From Phorcus lineatus (taxonomy: Eukaryota > Mollusca > Gastropoda > Trochida > Trochidae): a stretch of 64,000 nt of DNA. Numbering within the stretch: the first letter of the stretch is position 1; every line of letters starts with the position of its first letter. Positions 1-11,596 of the stretch are shown here, one piece after another. The DNA lies in the NCBI GenBank assembly GCA_921293015.1, contig OV121092.1, positions 36,897,764-36,961,763 on the forward strand. Reading direction: 5' to 3'. The notes below the pieces were generated by a model. That model did no database searches. It was not told the DNA's origin and saw only the letters and a list, made by a program, of their open reading frames with translations. Both the position numbers and the translations under genes were made by a program.

Positions 1-208
1 GATAACTTTCTTAAAAATGCATATTTCTAAACCAAACTTTCATCAAATGTACATCACATTGTGTTCTATCGATTGAGCAATAGCAATTTCCTGTCCGGTT
101 CTTGGTTTGGGCTCCAGATTCGAGCTTAAACAGGTACAGATAGCTGATTTTGACCAAATTCGCGGAAAAAGACTGAGTCCAATATATGCATATTGTTGTA
201 GCGAGCGC
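1..208 (+). repeat. Representative satellite monomer (208 bp)
   Basis: This is a typical full-length unit, numbered here from GATAACTTTC as position 1. Landmarks are ATGCAT at 18-23, CACATTGTG at 55-63, ATCGAT at 68-73, GATTCGAG at about 117-124, the dyad region starting GATTTTGACC at 146, CGCGG at 161-165, a second ATGCAT at 187-192 and GCGAGCGC at 201-208. Main diagnostic positions are 54 (T/C), 78 (C/T), 83 (C/G/A), 85 (A/C), 96 (C/T), 98 (A/G), 102 (T/C), 109 (G/A), 114 (C/A), 118 (A/T), 159 (T/A), 166 (A/G), 180 (C/A), 183 (T/G), 196-199 and 208 (C/T). Positions 159 and 166 are usually linked, giving AAATTCGCGGAAA or AAAATCGCGGGAA types. The choice of position 1 is arbitrary because the array is circularly permutable. 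Confidence 0.95.
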
Positions 209-3118
209 GATAACTTTCTTAAAAATGCATATTTCTAAACCAAACTTTCATCAAATGTACACCACATTGTGTTCTATCGATTGAGCAATACCAATTTCCT
301 GTCCGATTCTTGGTTTGGGCTCCAGATTCGAGCTTAAACAGGTACAGATAGCTGATTTTGACCAAAATCGCGGGAAAAGACTGAGTCCAATATATGCATA
401 TTGTTGTAGCGAGCGCGATAACTTTCTTAAAAATGCATATTTCTAAACCAAACTTTCATCAAATGTACATCACATTGTGTTCTATCGATTGAGCAATACC
501 AATTTCCTGTCTGATTCTTGGTTTGGGCTCCAGATTCGAGCTTAAACAGGTACAGATAGCTGATTTTGACCAAATTCGCGGAAAAAGACTGAGTCCAATA
601 TATGCATATTGTTGTAGCGAGCGTGATAACTTTCTTAAAAATGCATATTTCTAAACCAAACTTTCATCAAATGTACATCACATTGTGTTCTATCGATTGA
701 GCAATAGCAATTTCCTGTCCGGTTCTTGGTTTAGGCTCCAGATTCGAGCTTAAACAGGTACAGATAGCTGATTTTGACCAAAATCGCGGGAAAAGACTGA
801 GTCAAATATATGCATATTGTTGTAGCGAGCGCGATAACTTTCTTAAAAATGCATATTTCTAAACCAAACTTTCATCAAATGTACACCACATTGTGTTCTA
901 TCGATTGAGCAATACCAATTTCCTGTCCGATTCTTGGTTTAGGCTCCAGATTCGAGCTTAAACAGGTACAGATAGCTGATTTTGACCAAAATCGCGGGAA
1001 AAGACTGAGTCCAATATATGCATATTGTTGTAGCGAGCGCGATAACTTTCTTAAAAATGCATATTTCTAAACCAAACTTTCATCAAATGTACATCACATT
1101 GTGTTCTATCGATTGAGCAATAGCAATTTCCTGTCCGGTTCTTGGTTTGGGCTCCAGATTCGAGCTTAAACAGGTACAGATAGCTGATTTTGACCAAATT
1201 CGCGGAAAAAGACTGAGTCAAATATATGCATATTGTTGTAGCGAGCGCGATAACTTTCTTAAAAATGCATATTTCTAAACCAAACTTTCATCAAATGTAC
1301 ATCACATTGTGTTCTATCGATTGAGCAATAGCAATTTCCTGTCCGTTTCTTGGTTTGGGCTCCAGATTCGAGCTTAAACAGGTACAGATAGCTGATTTTG
1401 ACCAAATTCGCGGAAAAAGACTGAGTCCAATATATGCATATTGTTGTAGCGAGCGCGATAACTTTCTTAAAAATGCATATTTCTAAACCAAACTTTCATC
1501 AAATGTACACCACATTGTGTTCTATCGATTGAGCAATACCACTTTCCTGTCCGATTCTTGGTTTGGGCTCCAGATTCGAGCTTAAACAGGTACAGATAGC
1601 TGATTTTGACCAAAATCGCGGGAAAAGACTGAGTCCAATATATGCATATTGTTGTAGCGAGCGCGATAACTTTCTTAAAAATGCATATTTCTAAACCAAA
1701 CTTTCATCAAATGTACATCACATTGTGTTCTATCGATTGAGCAATACCAATTTCCTGTCTGATTCTTGGTTTGGGCTCCAGATTCGAGCTTAAACAGGTA
1801 CAGATAGCTGATTTTGACCAAATTCGCGGAAAAAGACTGAGTCCAATATATGCATATTGTTGTAGCGAGCGCGATAACTTTCTTAAAAATGCATATTTCT
1901 AAACCAAACTTTCATCAAATGTACATCACATTGTGTTCTATCGATTGATTAATAGCAATTTCCTGTCCGATTCTTGGTTTGGGCTCCAGATTCGAGCTTA
2001 AACAGGTACAGATAGCTGATTTTGACCAAATTCGCGGAAAAAGACTGAGTCAAATATATGCATATTGTTGTAGCGAGCGTGATAACTTTCTTAAAAATGC
2101 ATATTTCTAAACCAAACTTTCATCAAATGTACATCACATTGTGTTCTATCGATTGAGCAATAGCAATTTCCTGTCCGATTCTTGGTTTGGGCTCCAGATT
2201 CGAGCTTAAACAGGTACAGATAGCTGATTTTGACCAAATTCGCGGAAAAAGACTGAGTCCAATATATGCATACTGTTGTAGCGAGCGTGATAACTTTCTT
2301 AAAAATGCATATTTCTAAACCAAACTTTCATCAAATGTACATCACATTGTGTTCTATCGATTGAGCAATACCACTTTCCTGTCCGATTCTTGGTTTGGGC
2401 TCAAGATTCGAGCTTAAAAGGTACAGATAGCTGATTTTGACCAAATTCGCGGAAAAAGACTGAGTCCAATATATGCATATTGTTGTAGCGAGCGTGATAA
2501 CTTTCTTAAAAATGCATATTTCTAAACCAAACTTTCATCAAATGTACATCACATTGTGTTCTATCGATTGAGCAATAGCAATTTCTGTCCGGTTCTTGGT
2601 TTAGGCTCCAGATTCGAGCTTAAACAGGTACAGATAGCTGATTTTGACCAAAATCGCGGGAAAGGACTGAGTCAAATATATGCATATTGTTGTAGCGAGC
2701 GCGATAACTTTCTTAAAAATGCATATTTCTAAACCAAACTTTCATCAAATGTACATCACATTGTGTTCTATCGATTGAGCAATAGCAATTTCCTGTCCGG
2801 TTCTTGGTTTAGGCTCCAGATTCGAGCTTAAACAGGTACAGATAGCTGATTTTGACCAAAATCGCGGGAAAAGACTGAGTCCAAGATATGCATATTGTTG
2901 TAGCGAGCGCGATAACTTTCTTAAAAATGCATATTTCTAAACCAAACTTTCATCAAATGTACATCACATTGTGTTCTATCGATTGAGCAATAGCAATTTC
3001 CTGTCCGGTTCTTGGTTTGGGCTCCAGATTCGAGCTTAAACAGGTACAGATAGCTGATTTTGACCAAATTCGCGGAAAAAGACTGAGTCAAATATATGCA
3101 TATTGTTGTAGCGAGCGC
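1..3118 (+). repeat. 15-monomer higher-order repeat, copy 1
   Basis: Fifteen monomers begin at 1, 209, 417, 625, 833, 1041, 1249, 1457, 1665, 1873, 2081, 2289, 2496, 2703 and 2911. The unit is 3118 bp rather than 3120 because two monomers each lack one base: near 2418 (CTTAAAAGG for CTTAAACAGG) and near 2585 (ATTTCTGTCC for ATTTCCTGTCC). Rare markers recur 3118 bp later: the TCGATTGATT variant at 1941 and 5059, and CTCAAGATTCG with the 1-bp deletion at about 2403 and 5521. The array enters the window from the left, so this copy may not mark a true HOR start. Confidence 0.93.
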
Positions 3119-6100
3119 GATAACTTTCTTAAAAATGCATATTTCTAAACCAAACTTTCATCAAATGTACATCACATTGTGTTCTATCGATTGAGCAATA
3201 GCAATTTCCTGTCCGGTTCTTGGTTTGGGCTCCAGATTCGAGCTTAAACAGGTACAGATAGCTGATTTTGACCAAATTCGCGGAAAAAGACTGAGTCCAA
3301 TATATGCATATTGTTGTAGCGAGCGCGATAACTTTCTTAAAAATGCATATTTCTAAACCAAACTTTCATCAAATGTACACCACATTGTGTTCTATCGATT
3401 GAGCAATACCAATTTCCTGTCCGATTCTTGGTTTGGGCTCCAGATTCGAGCTTAAACAGGTACAGATAGCTGATTTTGACCAAAATCGCGGGAAAAGACT
3501 GAGTCCAATATATGCATATTGTTGTAGCGAGCGCGATAACTTTCTTAAAAATGCATATTTCTAAACCAAACTTTCATCAAATGTACATCACATTGTGTTC
3601 TATCGATTGAGCAATACCAATTTCCTGTCTGATTCTTGGTTTGGGCTCCAGATTCGAGCTTAAACAGGTACAGATAGCTGATTTTGACCAAATTCGCGGA
3701 AAAAGACTGAGTCCAATATATGCATATTGTTGTAGCGAGCGTGATAACTTTCTTAAAAATGCATATTTCTAAACCAAACTTTCATCAAATGTACATCACA
3801 TTGTGTTCTATCGATTGAGCAATAGCAATTTCCTGTCCGGTTCTTGGTTTAGGCTCCAGATTCGAGCTTAAACAGGTACAGATAGCTGATTTTGACCAAA
3901 ATCGCGGGAAAAGACTGAGTCAAATATATGCATATTGTTGTAGCGAGCGCGATAACTTTCTTAAAAATGCATATTTCTAAACCAAACTTTCATCAAATGT
4001 ACACCACATTGTGTTCTATCGATTGAGCAATACCAATTTCCTGTCCGATTCTTGGTTTAGGCTCCAGATTCGAGCTTAAACAGGTACAGATAGCTGATTT
4101 TGACCAAAATCGCGGGAAAAGACTGAGTCCAATATATGCATATTGTTGTAGCGAGCGCGATAACTTTCTTAAAAATGCATATTTCTAAACCAAACTTTCA
4201 TCAAATGTACATCACATTGTGTTCTATCGATTGAGCAATACCAATTTCCTGTCCGGTTCTTGGTTTGGGCTCCAGATTCGAGCTTAAACAGGTACAGATA
4301 GCTGATTTTGACCAAATTCGCGGAAAAAGACTGAGTCAAATATATGCATATTGTTGTAGCGAGCGCGATAACTTTCTTAAAAATGCATATTTCTAAACCA
4401 AACTTTCATCAAATGTACATCACATTGTGTTCTATCGATTGAGCAATAGCAATTTCCTGTCCGGTTCTTGGTTTGGGCTCCAGATTCGAGCTTAAACAGG
4501 TACAGATAGCTGATTTTGACCAAATTCGCGGAAAAAGACTGAGTCCAATATATGCATATTGTTGTAGCGAGCGCGATAACTTTCTTAAAAATGCATATTT
4601 CTAAACCAAACTTTCATCAAATGTACACCACATTGTGTTCTATCGATTGAGCAATACCACTTTCCTGTCCGATTCTTGGTTTGGGCTCCAGATTCGAGCT
4701 TAAACAGGTACAGATAGCTGATTTTGACCAAAATCGCGGGAAAAGACTGAGTCCAATATATGCATATTGTTGTAGCGAGCGCGATAACTTTCTTAAAAAT
4801 GCATATTTCTAAACCAAACTTTCATCAAATGTACATCACATTGTGTTCTATCGATTGAGCAATACCAATTTCCTGTCTGATTCTTGGTTTGGGCTCCAGA
4901 TTCGAGCTTAAACAGGTACAGATAGCTGATTTTGACCAAATTCGCGGAAAAAGACTGAGTCCAATATATGCATATTGTTGTAGCGAGCGCGATAACTTTC
5001 TTAAAAATGCATATTTCTAAACCAAACTTTCATCAAATGTACATCACATTGTGTTCTATCGATTGATTAATAGCAATTTCCTGTCCGATTCTTGGTTTGG
5101 GCTCCAGATTCGAGCTTAAACAGGTACAGATAGCTGATTTTGACCAAATTCGCGGAAAAAGACTGAGTCAAATATATGCATATTGTTGTAGCGAGCGTGA
5201 TAACTTTCTTAAAAATGCATATTTCTAAACCAAACTTTCATCAAATGTACATCACATTGTGTTCTATCGATTGATTAATAGCAATTTCCTGTCCGATTCT
5301 TGGTTTGGGCTCCAGATTCGAGCTTAAACAGGTACAGATAGCTGATTTTGACCAAATTCGCGGAAAAAGACTGAGTCCAATATATGCATACTGTTGTAGC
5401 GAGCGTGATAACTTTCTTAAAAATGCATATTTCTAAACCAAACTTTCATCAAATGTACATCACATTGTGTTCTATCGATTGAGCAATACCACTTTCCTGT
5501 CCGATTCTTGGTTTGGGCTCAAGATTCGAGCTTAAAAGGTACAGATAGCTGATTTTGACCAAATTCGCGGAAAAAGACTGAGTCCAATATATGCATATTG
5601 TTGTAGCGAGCGTGATAACTTTCTTAAAAATGCATATTTCTAAACCAAACTTTCATCAAATGTACATCACATTGTGTTCTATCGATTGAGCAATAGCAAT
5701 TTCTGTCCGGTTCTTGGTTTAGGCTCCAGATTCGAGCTTAAACAGGTACAGATAGCTGATTTTGACCAAAATCGCGGGAAAGGACTGAGTCAAATATATG
5801 CATATTGTTGTAGCGAGCGCGATAACTTTCTTAAAAATGCATATTTCTAAACCAAACTTTCATCAAATGTACATCACATTGTGTTCTATCGATTGAGCAA
5901 TAGCAATTTCCTGTCCGGTTCTTGGTTTAGGCTCCAGATTCGAGCTTAAACAGGTACAGATAGCTGATTTTGACCAAAATCGCGGAAAAAGACTGAGTCC
6001 AATATATGCATATTGTTGTAGCGAGCGTGATAACTATCTTAAAAATATATATTTCTAAACCAAACTTTCATCAAATGTACATCACATTGTGTTCTATTGA

Positions 6101-6236
6101 TTGAGCAATAGCAATTTCCTGTCCGGTTCTTGGTTTGGGCTCCAGATTCGAGCTTAAACAGGTACAGATAGCTGATTTTGACCAAAATCGCGGGAAAAGA
6201 CTGAGTCCAAGATATGCATATTGTTGTAGCGAGCGC
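3119..6236 (+). repeat. 15-monomer higher-order repeat, copy 2
   Basis: This second copy follows copy 1 directly with the same monomer order and the same two 1-bp deletions, near 5536 and 5703. Copies differ at a few sites. The monomer at 4145 has ATACC where copy 1 has ATAGC, and the monomer at 5199 carries GATTAATAGC where copy 1 has GAGCAATAGC, so the rare variant is doubled in this copy. Similarity falls off in the last two monomers: the one at about 5821 is TCGCGGAAAAA with CCAATATA instead of TCGCGGGAAAA with CCAAGATA. The final monomer is the divergent one at 6029-6236. Confidence 0.9.
6029..6236 (+). repeat. Divergent monomer at the 15-mer HOR edge
   Basis: This monomer has four substitutions that I see nowhere else in the window: T to A at 6036, GC to AT at 6047-6048 (destroying the first ATGCAT) and C to T at 6098 (destroying ATCGAT). 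Most other monomers carry no private change or one. It sits at the end of the second 15-mer copy, where the register of the next block shifts, so it may be an older monomer left at a rearrangement boundary. Length is the normal 208 bp. Confidence 0.85.
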
Positions 6237-8939
6237 GATAACTTTCTTAAAAATGCATATTTCTAAACCAAACTTTCATCAAATGTACATCACATTGTGT
6301 TCTATCGATTGAGCAATAGCAATTTCCTGTCCGGTTCTTGGTTTAGGCTCCAGATTCGAGCTTAAACAGGTACAGATAGCTGATTTTGACCAAAATCGCG
6401 GGAAAAGACTGAGTCAAATATATGCATATTGTTGTAGCGAGCGCGATAACTTTCTTAAAAATGCATATTTCTAAACCAAACTTTCATCAAATGTACACCA
6501 CATTGTGTTCTATCGATTGAGCAATACCAATTTCCTGTCCGATTCTTGGTTTGGGCTCCAGATTCGAGCTTAAACAGGTACAGATAGCTGATTTTGACCA
6601 AAATCGCGGGAAAAGACTGAGTCCAAGATATGCATATTGTTGTAGCGAGCGCGATAACTTTCTTAAAAATGCATATTTCTAAACCAAACTTTCATCAAAT
6701 GTACATCACATTGTGTTCTATCGATTGAGCAATAGCAATTTCCTGTCCGGTTCTTGGTTTGGGCTCCAGATTCGAGCTTAAACAGGTACAGATAGCTGAT
6801 TTTGACCAAATTCGCGGAAAAAGACTGAGTCAAATATATGCATATTGTTGTAGCGAGCGCGATAACTTTCTTAAAAATGCATATTTCTAAACCAAACTTT
6901 CATCAAATGTACATCACATTGTGTTCTATCGATTGAGCAATAGCAATTTCCTGTCCGGTTCTTGGTTTGGGCTCCAGATTCGAGCTTAAACAGGTACAGA
7001 TAGCTGATTTTGACCAAATTCGCGGAAAAAGACTGAGTCCAATATATGCATATTGTTGTAGCGAGCGCGATAACTTTCTTAAAAATGCATATTTCTAAAC
7101 CAAACTTTCATCAAATGTACACCACATTGTGTTCTATCGATTGAGCAATACCAATTTCCTGTCCGATTCTTGGTTTGGGCTCCAGATTCGAGCTTAAACA
7201 GGTACAGATAGCTGATTTTGACCAAAATCGCGGGAAAAGACTGAGTCCAATATATGCATATTGTTGTAGCGAGCGCGATAACTTTCTTAAAAATGCATAT
7301 TTCTAAACCAAACTTTCATCAAATGTACATCACATTGTGTTCTATCGATTGAGCAATAGCAATTTCCTGTCCGATTCTTGGTTTGGGCTCCAGATTCGAG
7401 CTTAAACAGGTACAGATAGCTGATTTTGACCAAAATCGCGGGAAAAGACTGAGTCCAATATATGCATATTGTTGTAGCGAGCGCGATAACTTTCTTAAAA
7501 ATGCATATTTCTAAACCAAACTTTCATCAAATGTACATCACATTGTGTTCTATCGATTGAGCAATAGCAATTTCCTGTCCGGTTCTTGGTTTGGGCTCCA
7601 GATTCGAGCTTAAACAGGTACAGATAGCTGATTTTGACCAAATTCGCGGAAAAAGACTGAGTCCAATATATGCATATTGTTGTAGCGAGCGCGATAACTT
7701 TCTTAAAAATGCATATTTCTAAACCAAACTTTCATCAAATGTACACCACATTGTGTTCTATCGATTGAGCAATACCAATTTCCTGTCCGATTCTTGGTTT
7801 GGGCTCCAGATTCGAGCTTAAACAGGTACAGATAGCTGATTTTGACCAAAATCGCGGGAAAAGACTGAGTCCAATATATGCATATTGTTGTAGCGAGCGC
7901 GATAACTTTCTTAAAAATGCATATTTCTAAACCAAACTTTCATCAAATGTACATCACATTGTGTTCTATCGATTGAGCAATACCAATTTCCTGTCTGATT
8001 CTTGGTTTGGGCTCCAGATTCGAGCTTAAACAGGTACAGATAGCTGATTTTGACCAAAATCGCGGGAAAAGACTGAGTCCAATATATGCATATTGTTGTA
8101 GCGAGCGTGATAACTTTCTTAAAAATGCATATTTCTAAACCAAACTTTCATCAAATGTACATCACATTGTGTTCTATCGATTGAGCAATACCAATTTCCT
8201 GTCCGATTCTTGGTTTGGGCTCCAGATTCGAGCTTAAACAGGTACAGATAGCTGATTTTGACCAAATTCGCGGAAAAAGACTGAGTCCAATATATGCATA
8301 CTGTTGTAGCGAGCGTGATAACTTTCTTAAAAATGCATATTTCTAAACCAAACTTTCATCAAATGTACATCACATTGTGTTCTATCGATTGAGCAATACC
8401 ACTTTCCTGTCCGATTCTTGGTTTGGGCTCAAGATTCGAGCTTAAACAGGTACAGATAGCTGATTTTGACCAAATTCGCGGAAAAAGACTGAGTCCAATA
8501 TATGCATACTGTTGTAGCGAGCGTGATAACTTTCTTAAAAATGCATATTTCTAAACCAAACTTTCATCAAATGTACATCACATTGTGTTCTATCGATTGA
8601 GCAATACCACTTTCCTGTCCGATTCTTGGTTTGGGCTCAAGATTCGAGCTTAAAAAGGTACAGATAGCTGATTTTGACCAAATTCGCGGAAAAAGACTGA
8701 GTCCAATATATGCATATTGTTGTAGCGAGCGTGATAACTTTCTTAAAAATGCATATTTCTAAACCAAACTTTCATCAAATGTACATCACATTGTGTTCTA
8801 TCGATTGAGCAATAGCAATTTCTGTCCGGTTCTTGGTTTAGGCTCCAGATTCGAGCTTAAACAGGTACAGATAGCTGATTTTGACCAAAATCGCGGGAAA
8901 AGACTGAGTCAAATATATGCATATTGTTAAAGCGAGCGC
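6237..8939 (+). repeat. Rearranged third copy of the 15-mer HOR
   Basis: This stretch reuses the 15-mer variants but out of register. Monomers at 6237, 6445, 6653, 6861 and 7069 correspond to slots 625, 833, 1041, 1249 and 1457 of copy 1, so about three slots are missing at the left. Monomers at 7485-7900 then repeat the pair at 6861-7276. The right end returns to register with CATACTG near 8301, CTCAAGATTCG and the ATTTCTGTCC 1-bp deletion near 8822, which is 3119 bp after its counterpart at 5703. The net result is a three-monomer loss compensated by a three-monomer gain. The CTTAAAAAGG in the 8525 monomer is a substitution version of the CTTAAAAGG deletion. The right part also belongs to the next block. 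Confidence 0.75.
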
Positions 8940-10187
8940 GATAACTTTCTTAAAAATGCATATTTCTAAACCAAACTTTCATCAAATGTACATCACATTG
9001 TGTTCTATCGATTGAGCAATACCAATTTCCTGTCCGATTCTTGGTTTGGGCTCCAGATTCGAGCTTAAACAGGTACAGATAGCTGATTTTGACCAAAATC
9101 GCGGGAAAGGACTGAGTCCAATATATGCATATTGTTGTAGCGAGCGCGATAACTTTCTTAAAAATGCATATTTCTAAACCAAACTTTCATCAAATGTACA
9201 TCACATTGTGTTCTATCGATTGAGCAATAGCAATTTCCTGTCCGGTTCTTGGTTTGGGCTCCAGATTCGAGCTTAAACAGGTACAGATAGCTGATTTTGA
9301 CCAAATTCGCGGAAAAAGACTGAAACAAATATATGCATATTGTTGTAGCGAGCGCGATAACTTTCTTAAAAATGCATATTTCTAAACCAAACTTTCATCA
9401 AATGTACACCACATTGTGTTCTATCGATTGAGCAATAGCAATTTCCTGTCCGGTTCTTGGTTTGGGCTCCAGATTCGAGCTTAAACAGGTACAGATAGCT
9501 GATTTTGACCAAATTCGCGGAAAAAGACTGAGTCCAATATATGCATATTGTTGTAGCGAGCGTGATAACTTTCTTAAAAATGCATATTTCTAAACCAAAC
9601 TTTCATCAAATGTACACCACATTGTGTTCTATCGATTGAGCAATACCAATTTCCTGTCCGATTCTTGGTTTGGGCTCCAGATTCGAGCTTAAACAGGTAC
9701 AGATAGCTGATTTTGACCAAAATCGCGGGAAAAGACTGAGTCCAAGATATGCATATTGTTGTAGCGAGCGCGATAACTTTCTTAAAAATGCATATTTCTA
9801 AACCAAACTTTCATCAAATGTACATCACATTGTGTTCTATCGATTGAGCAATACCAATTTCCTGTCCGGTTCTTGGTTTGGGCTCCAGATTCGAGCTTAA
9901 ACAGGTACAGATAGCTGATTTTGACCAAATTCGCGGAAAAAGACTGAGTCCAATATATGCATATTGTTGTAGCGAGCGCGATAACTTTCTTAAAAATGCA
10001 TATTTCTAAACAAAACTTTCATCAAATGTACACCACATTGTGTTCTATCGATTGAGTAATAGCAATTTCCTGTCCGATTCCTGGTTTGGGCTCCAGATTC
10101 GAGCTTAAACAGGTACAGATAGCTGATTTTGACCAAATTCGCGGAAAAAGACTGAGTCCAATATATGCATATTGTTGCAGCGAGCGC
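8733..10187 (+). repeat. Recurring cassette head, copy 1 (short form)
   Basis: The cassette opens with a 207-bp monomer carrying ATTTCTGTCC, GGTTTAGG, GAGTCAAATA and ATTGTTAAAG. It continues with an AAAGGACTG monomer, a CTGAAAC monomer, an ACACCAC/ATAGC monomer, a CCAAGATA monomer and a CCGGTT monomer, and ends with an AACAAAAC monomer closing in GTTGCAG (10177). Head start to the GTTGCAG base is 1444 bp, the short form with one AAAGGACTG monomer. Confidence 0.85.
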
Positions 10188-10811
10188 GATAACTTTCTTA
10201 AAAATGCATATTTCTAAACCAAACTTTCATCAAATGTACACCACATTGTGTTCTATCGATTGAGCAATACCAATTTCCTGTCCGATTCTTGGTTTGGGCT
10301 CCAGATTCGAGCTTAAACAGGTACAGATAGCTGATTTTGACCAAAATCGCGGGAAAAGACTGAGTCCAAGATATGCATATTGTTGTAGCGAGCGCGATAA
10401 CTTTCTTAAAAATGCATATTTCTAAACCAAACTTTCATCAAATGTACATCACATTGTGTTCTATCGATTGAGCAATACCAATTTCCTGTCTGATTCTTGG
10501 TTTGGGCTCCAGTTTCGAGCTTAAACAGGTACAGATAGCTGATTTTGACCAAATTCGCGGAAAAAGACTGAGTCCAATATATGCATATTGTTGTAGCGAG
10601 CGTGATAACTTTCTTAAAAATGCATATTTCTAAACCAAACTTTCATCAAATGTACATCACATTGTGTTCTATAGATTGAGTAATACCAATTTCCTGTCCG
10701 ATTCTTGGTTTGGGCTCCAGATTCGAGCTTAAACAGGTACAGATAGCTGATTATGACCAAATTCGCGGAAAAAGACTGAGTCCAATATATGCATATTGAT
10801 GTAGCGAGCGC
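10188..10811 (+). repeat. Three-monomer duplication, copy 1 (624 bp)
   Basis: The triplet consists of an ACACCAC/CCAAGATA monomer, a CTGTCTGATT/CCAGTTTCG monomer and a GATTATGACC monomer ending ATTGATGTAG. It is repeated immediately downstream. The GATGTAG marker lies at 10798 and 11422, 624 bp apart. The private CTATAGATTG change at 10673 is present only in this copy. The same triplet pair is carried into the second 33-mer at 17050-18297, but only one triplet is present after 22041. Confidence 0.88.
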
Positions 10812-11435
10812 GATAACTTTCTTAAAAATGCATATTTCTAAACCAAACTTTCATCAAATGTACACCACATTGTGTTCTATCGATTGAGCAATACCAATTT
10901 CCTGTCCGATTCTTGGTTTGGGCTCCAGATTCGAGCTTAAACAGGTACAGATAGCTGATTTTGACCAAAATCGCGGGAAAAGACTGAGTCCAAGATATGC
11001 ATATTGTTGTAGCGAGCGCGATAACTTTCTTAAAAATGCATATTTCTAAACCAAACTTTCATCAAATGTACATCACATTGTGTTCTATCGATTGAGCAAT
11101 ACCAATTTCCTGTCTGATTCTTGGTTTGGGCTCCAGTTTCGAGCTTAAACAGGTACAGATAGCTGATTTTGACCAAATTCGCGGAAAAAGACTGAGTCCA
11201 ATATATGCATATTGTTGTAGCGAGCGTGATAACTTTCTTAAAAATGCATATTTCTAAACCAAACTTTCATCAAATGTACATCACATTGTGTTCTATCGAT
11301 TGAGTAATACCAATTTCCTGTCCGATTCTTGGTTTGGGCTCCAGATTCGAGCTTAAACAGGTACAGATAGCTGATTATGACCAAATTCGCGGGAAAAGAC
11401 TGAGTCCAATATATGCATATTGATGTAGCGAGCGC
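10812..11435 (+). repeat. Three-monomer duplication, copy 2 (624 bp)
   Basis: This is the second copy of the preceding triplet. Its third monomer differs by combining the AAATTC form with CGCGGGAAAAG, an uncoupling of the usually linked positions 159 and 166, seen near 11385 and again 6862 bp later near 18247. It is followed by the monomer carrying the perfect GATC palindrome at 11581. Confidence 0.85.
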
Positions 11436-11580
11436 GATAACTTTCTTAAAAATGCATATTTCTAAACCAAACTTTCATCAAATGTACACCACATTGTGTT
11501 CTATCGATTGAGCAATACCAATTTCCTGTCCGATTCTTGGTTTGGGCTCCAGATTCGAGCTTAAACAGGTACAGATAGCT

Positions 11581-11596
11581 GATTTTGATCAAAATC
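11581..11596. other. Perfect 16-bp palindrome, GATC centre
   Basis: GATTTTGATCAAAATC equals its own reverse complement. The same form stands at 18443, 22810, 32377, 42298, 51598, 57422, 59294, 60542, 61374 and 63870 (start positions). The common form GATTTTGACC followed by AAAATC has the same arms but two unmatched central pairs. In the AAATTC class of monomers the right arm is also broken. Whether any protein binds it is unknown. Confidence 0.9.

Noticed and set aside
115..130. tRNA-derived SINE origin (B box)
   Set aside because: GATTCGAGCTT resembles the B box GGTTCGANTCC only in its middle; the 3' end does not fit, and I see no A box at the right distance upstream.
155..175. CENP-B box (NTTCGNNNNANNCGGGN)
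   Set aside because: The best match begins at ATTCGCGG and keeps TTCG and the central A but has AGAC where CGGG is required. GATTCGAGC lacks the central A. No monomer variant that I read restores the full core.
179..192. CCAAT plus TATA-like promoter in each monomer
   Set aside because: CCAATATATGCAT looks suggestive, but it is a short AT-rich match expected by chance, and no transcript feature supports it.
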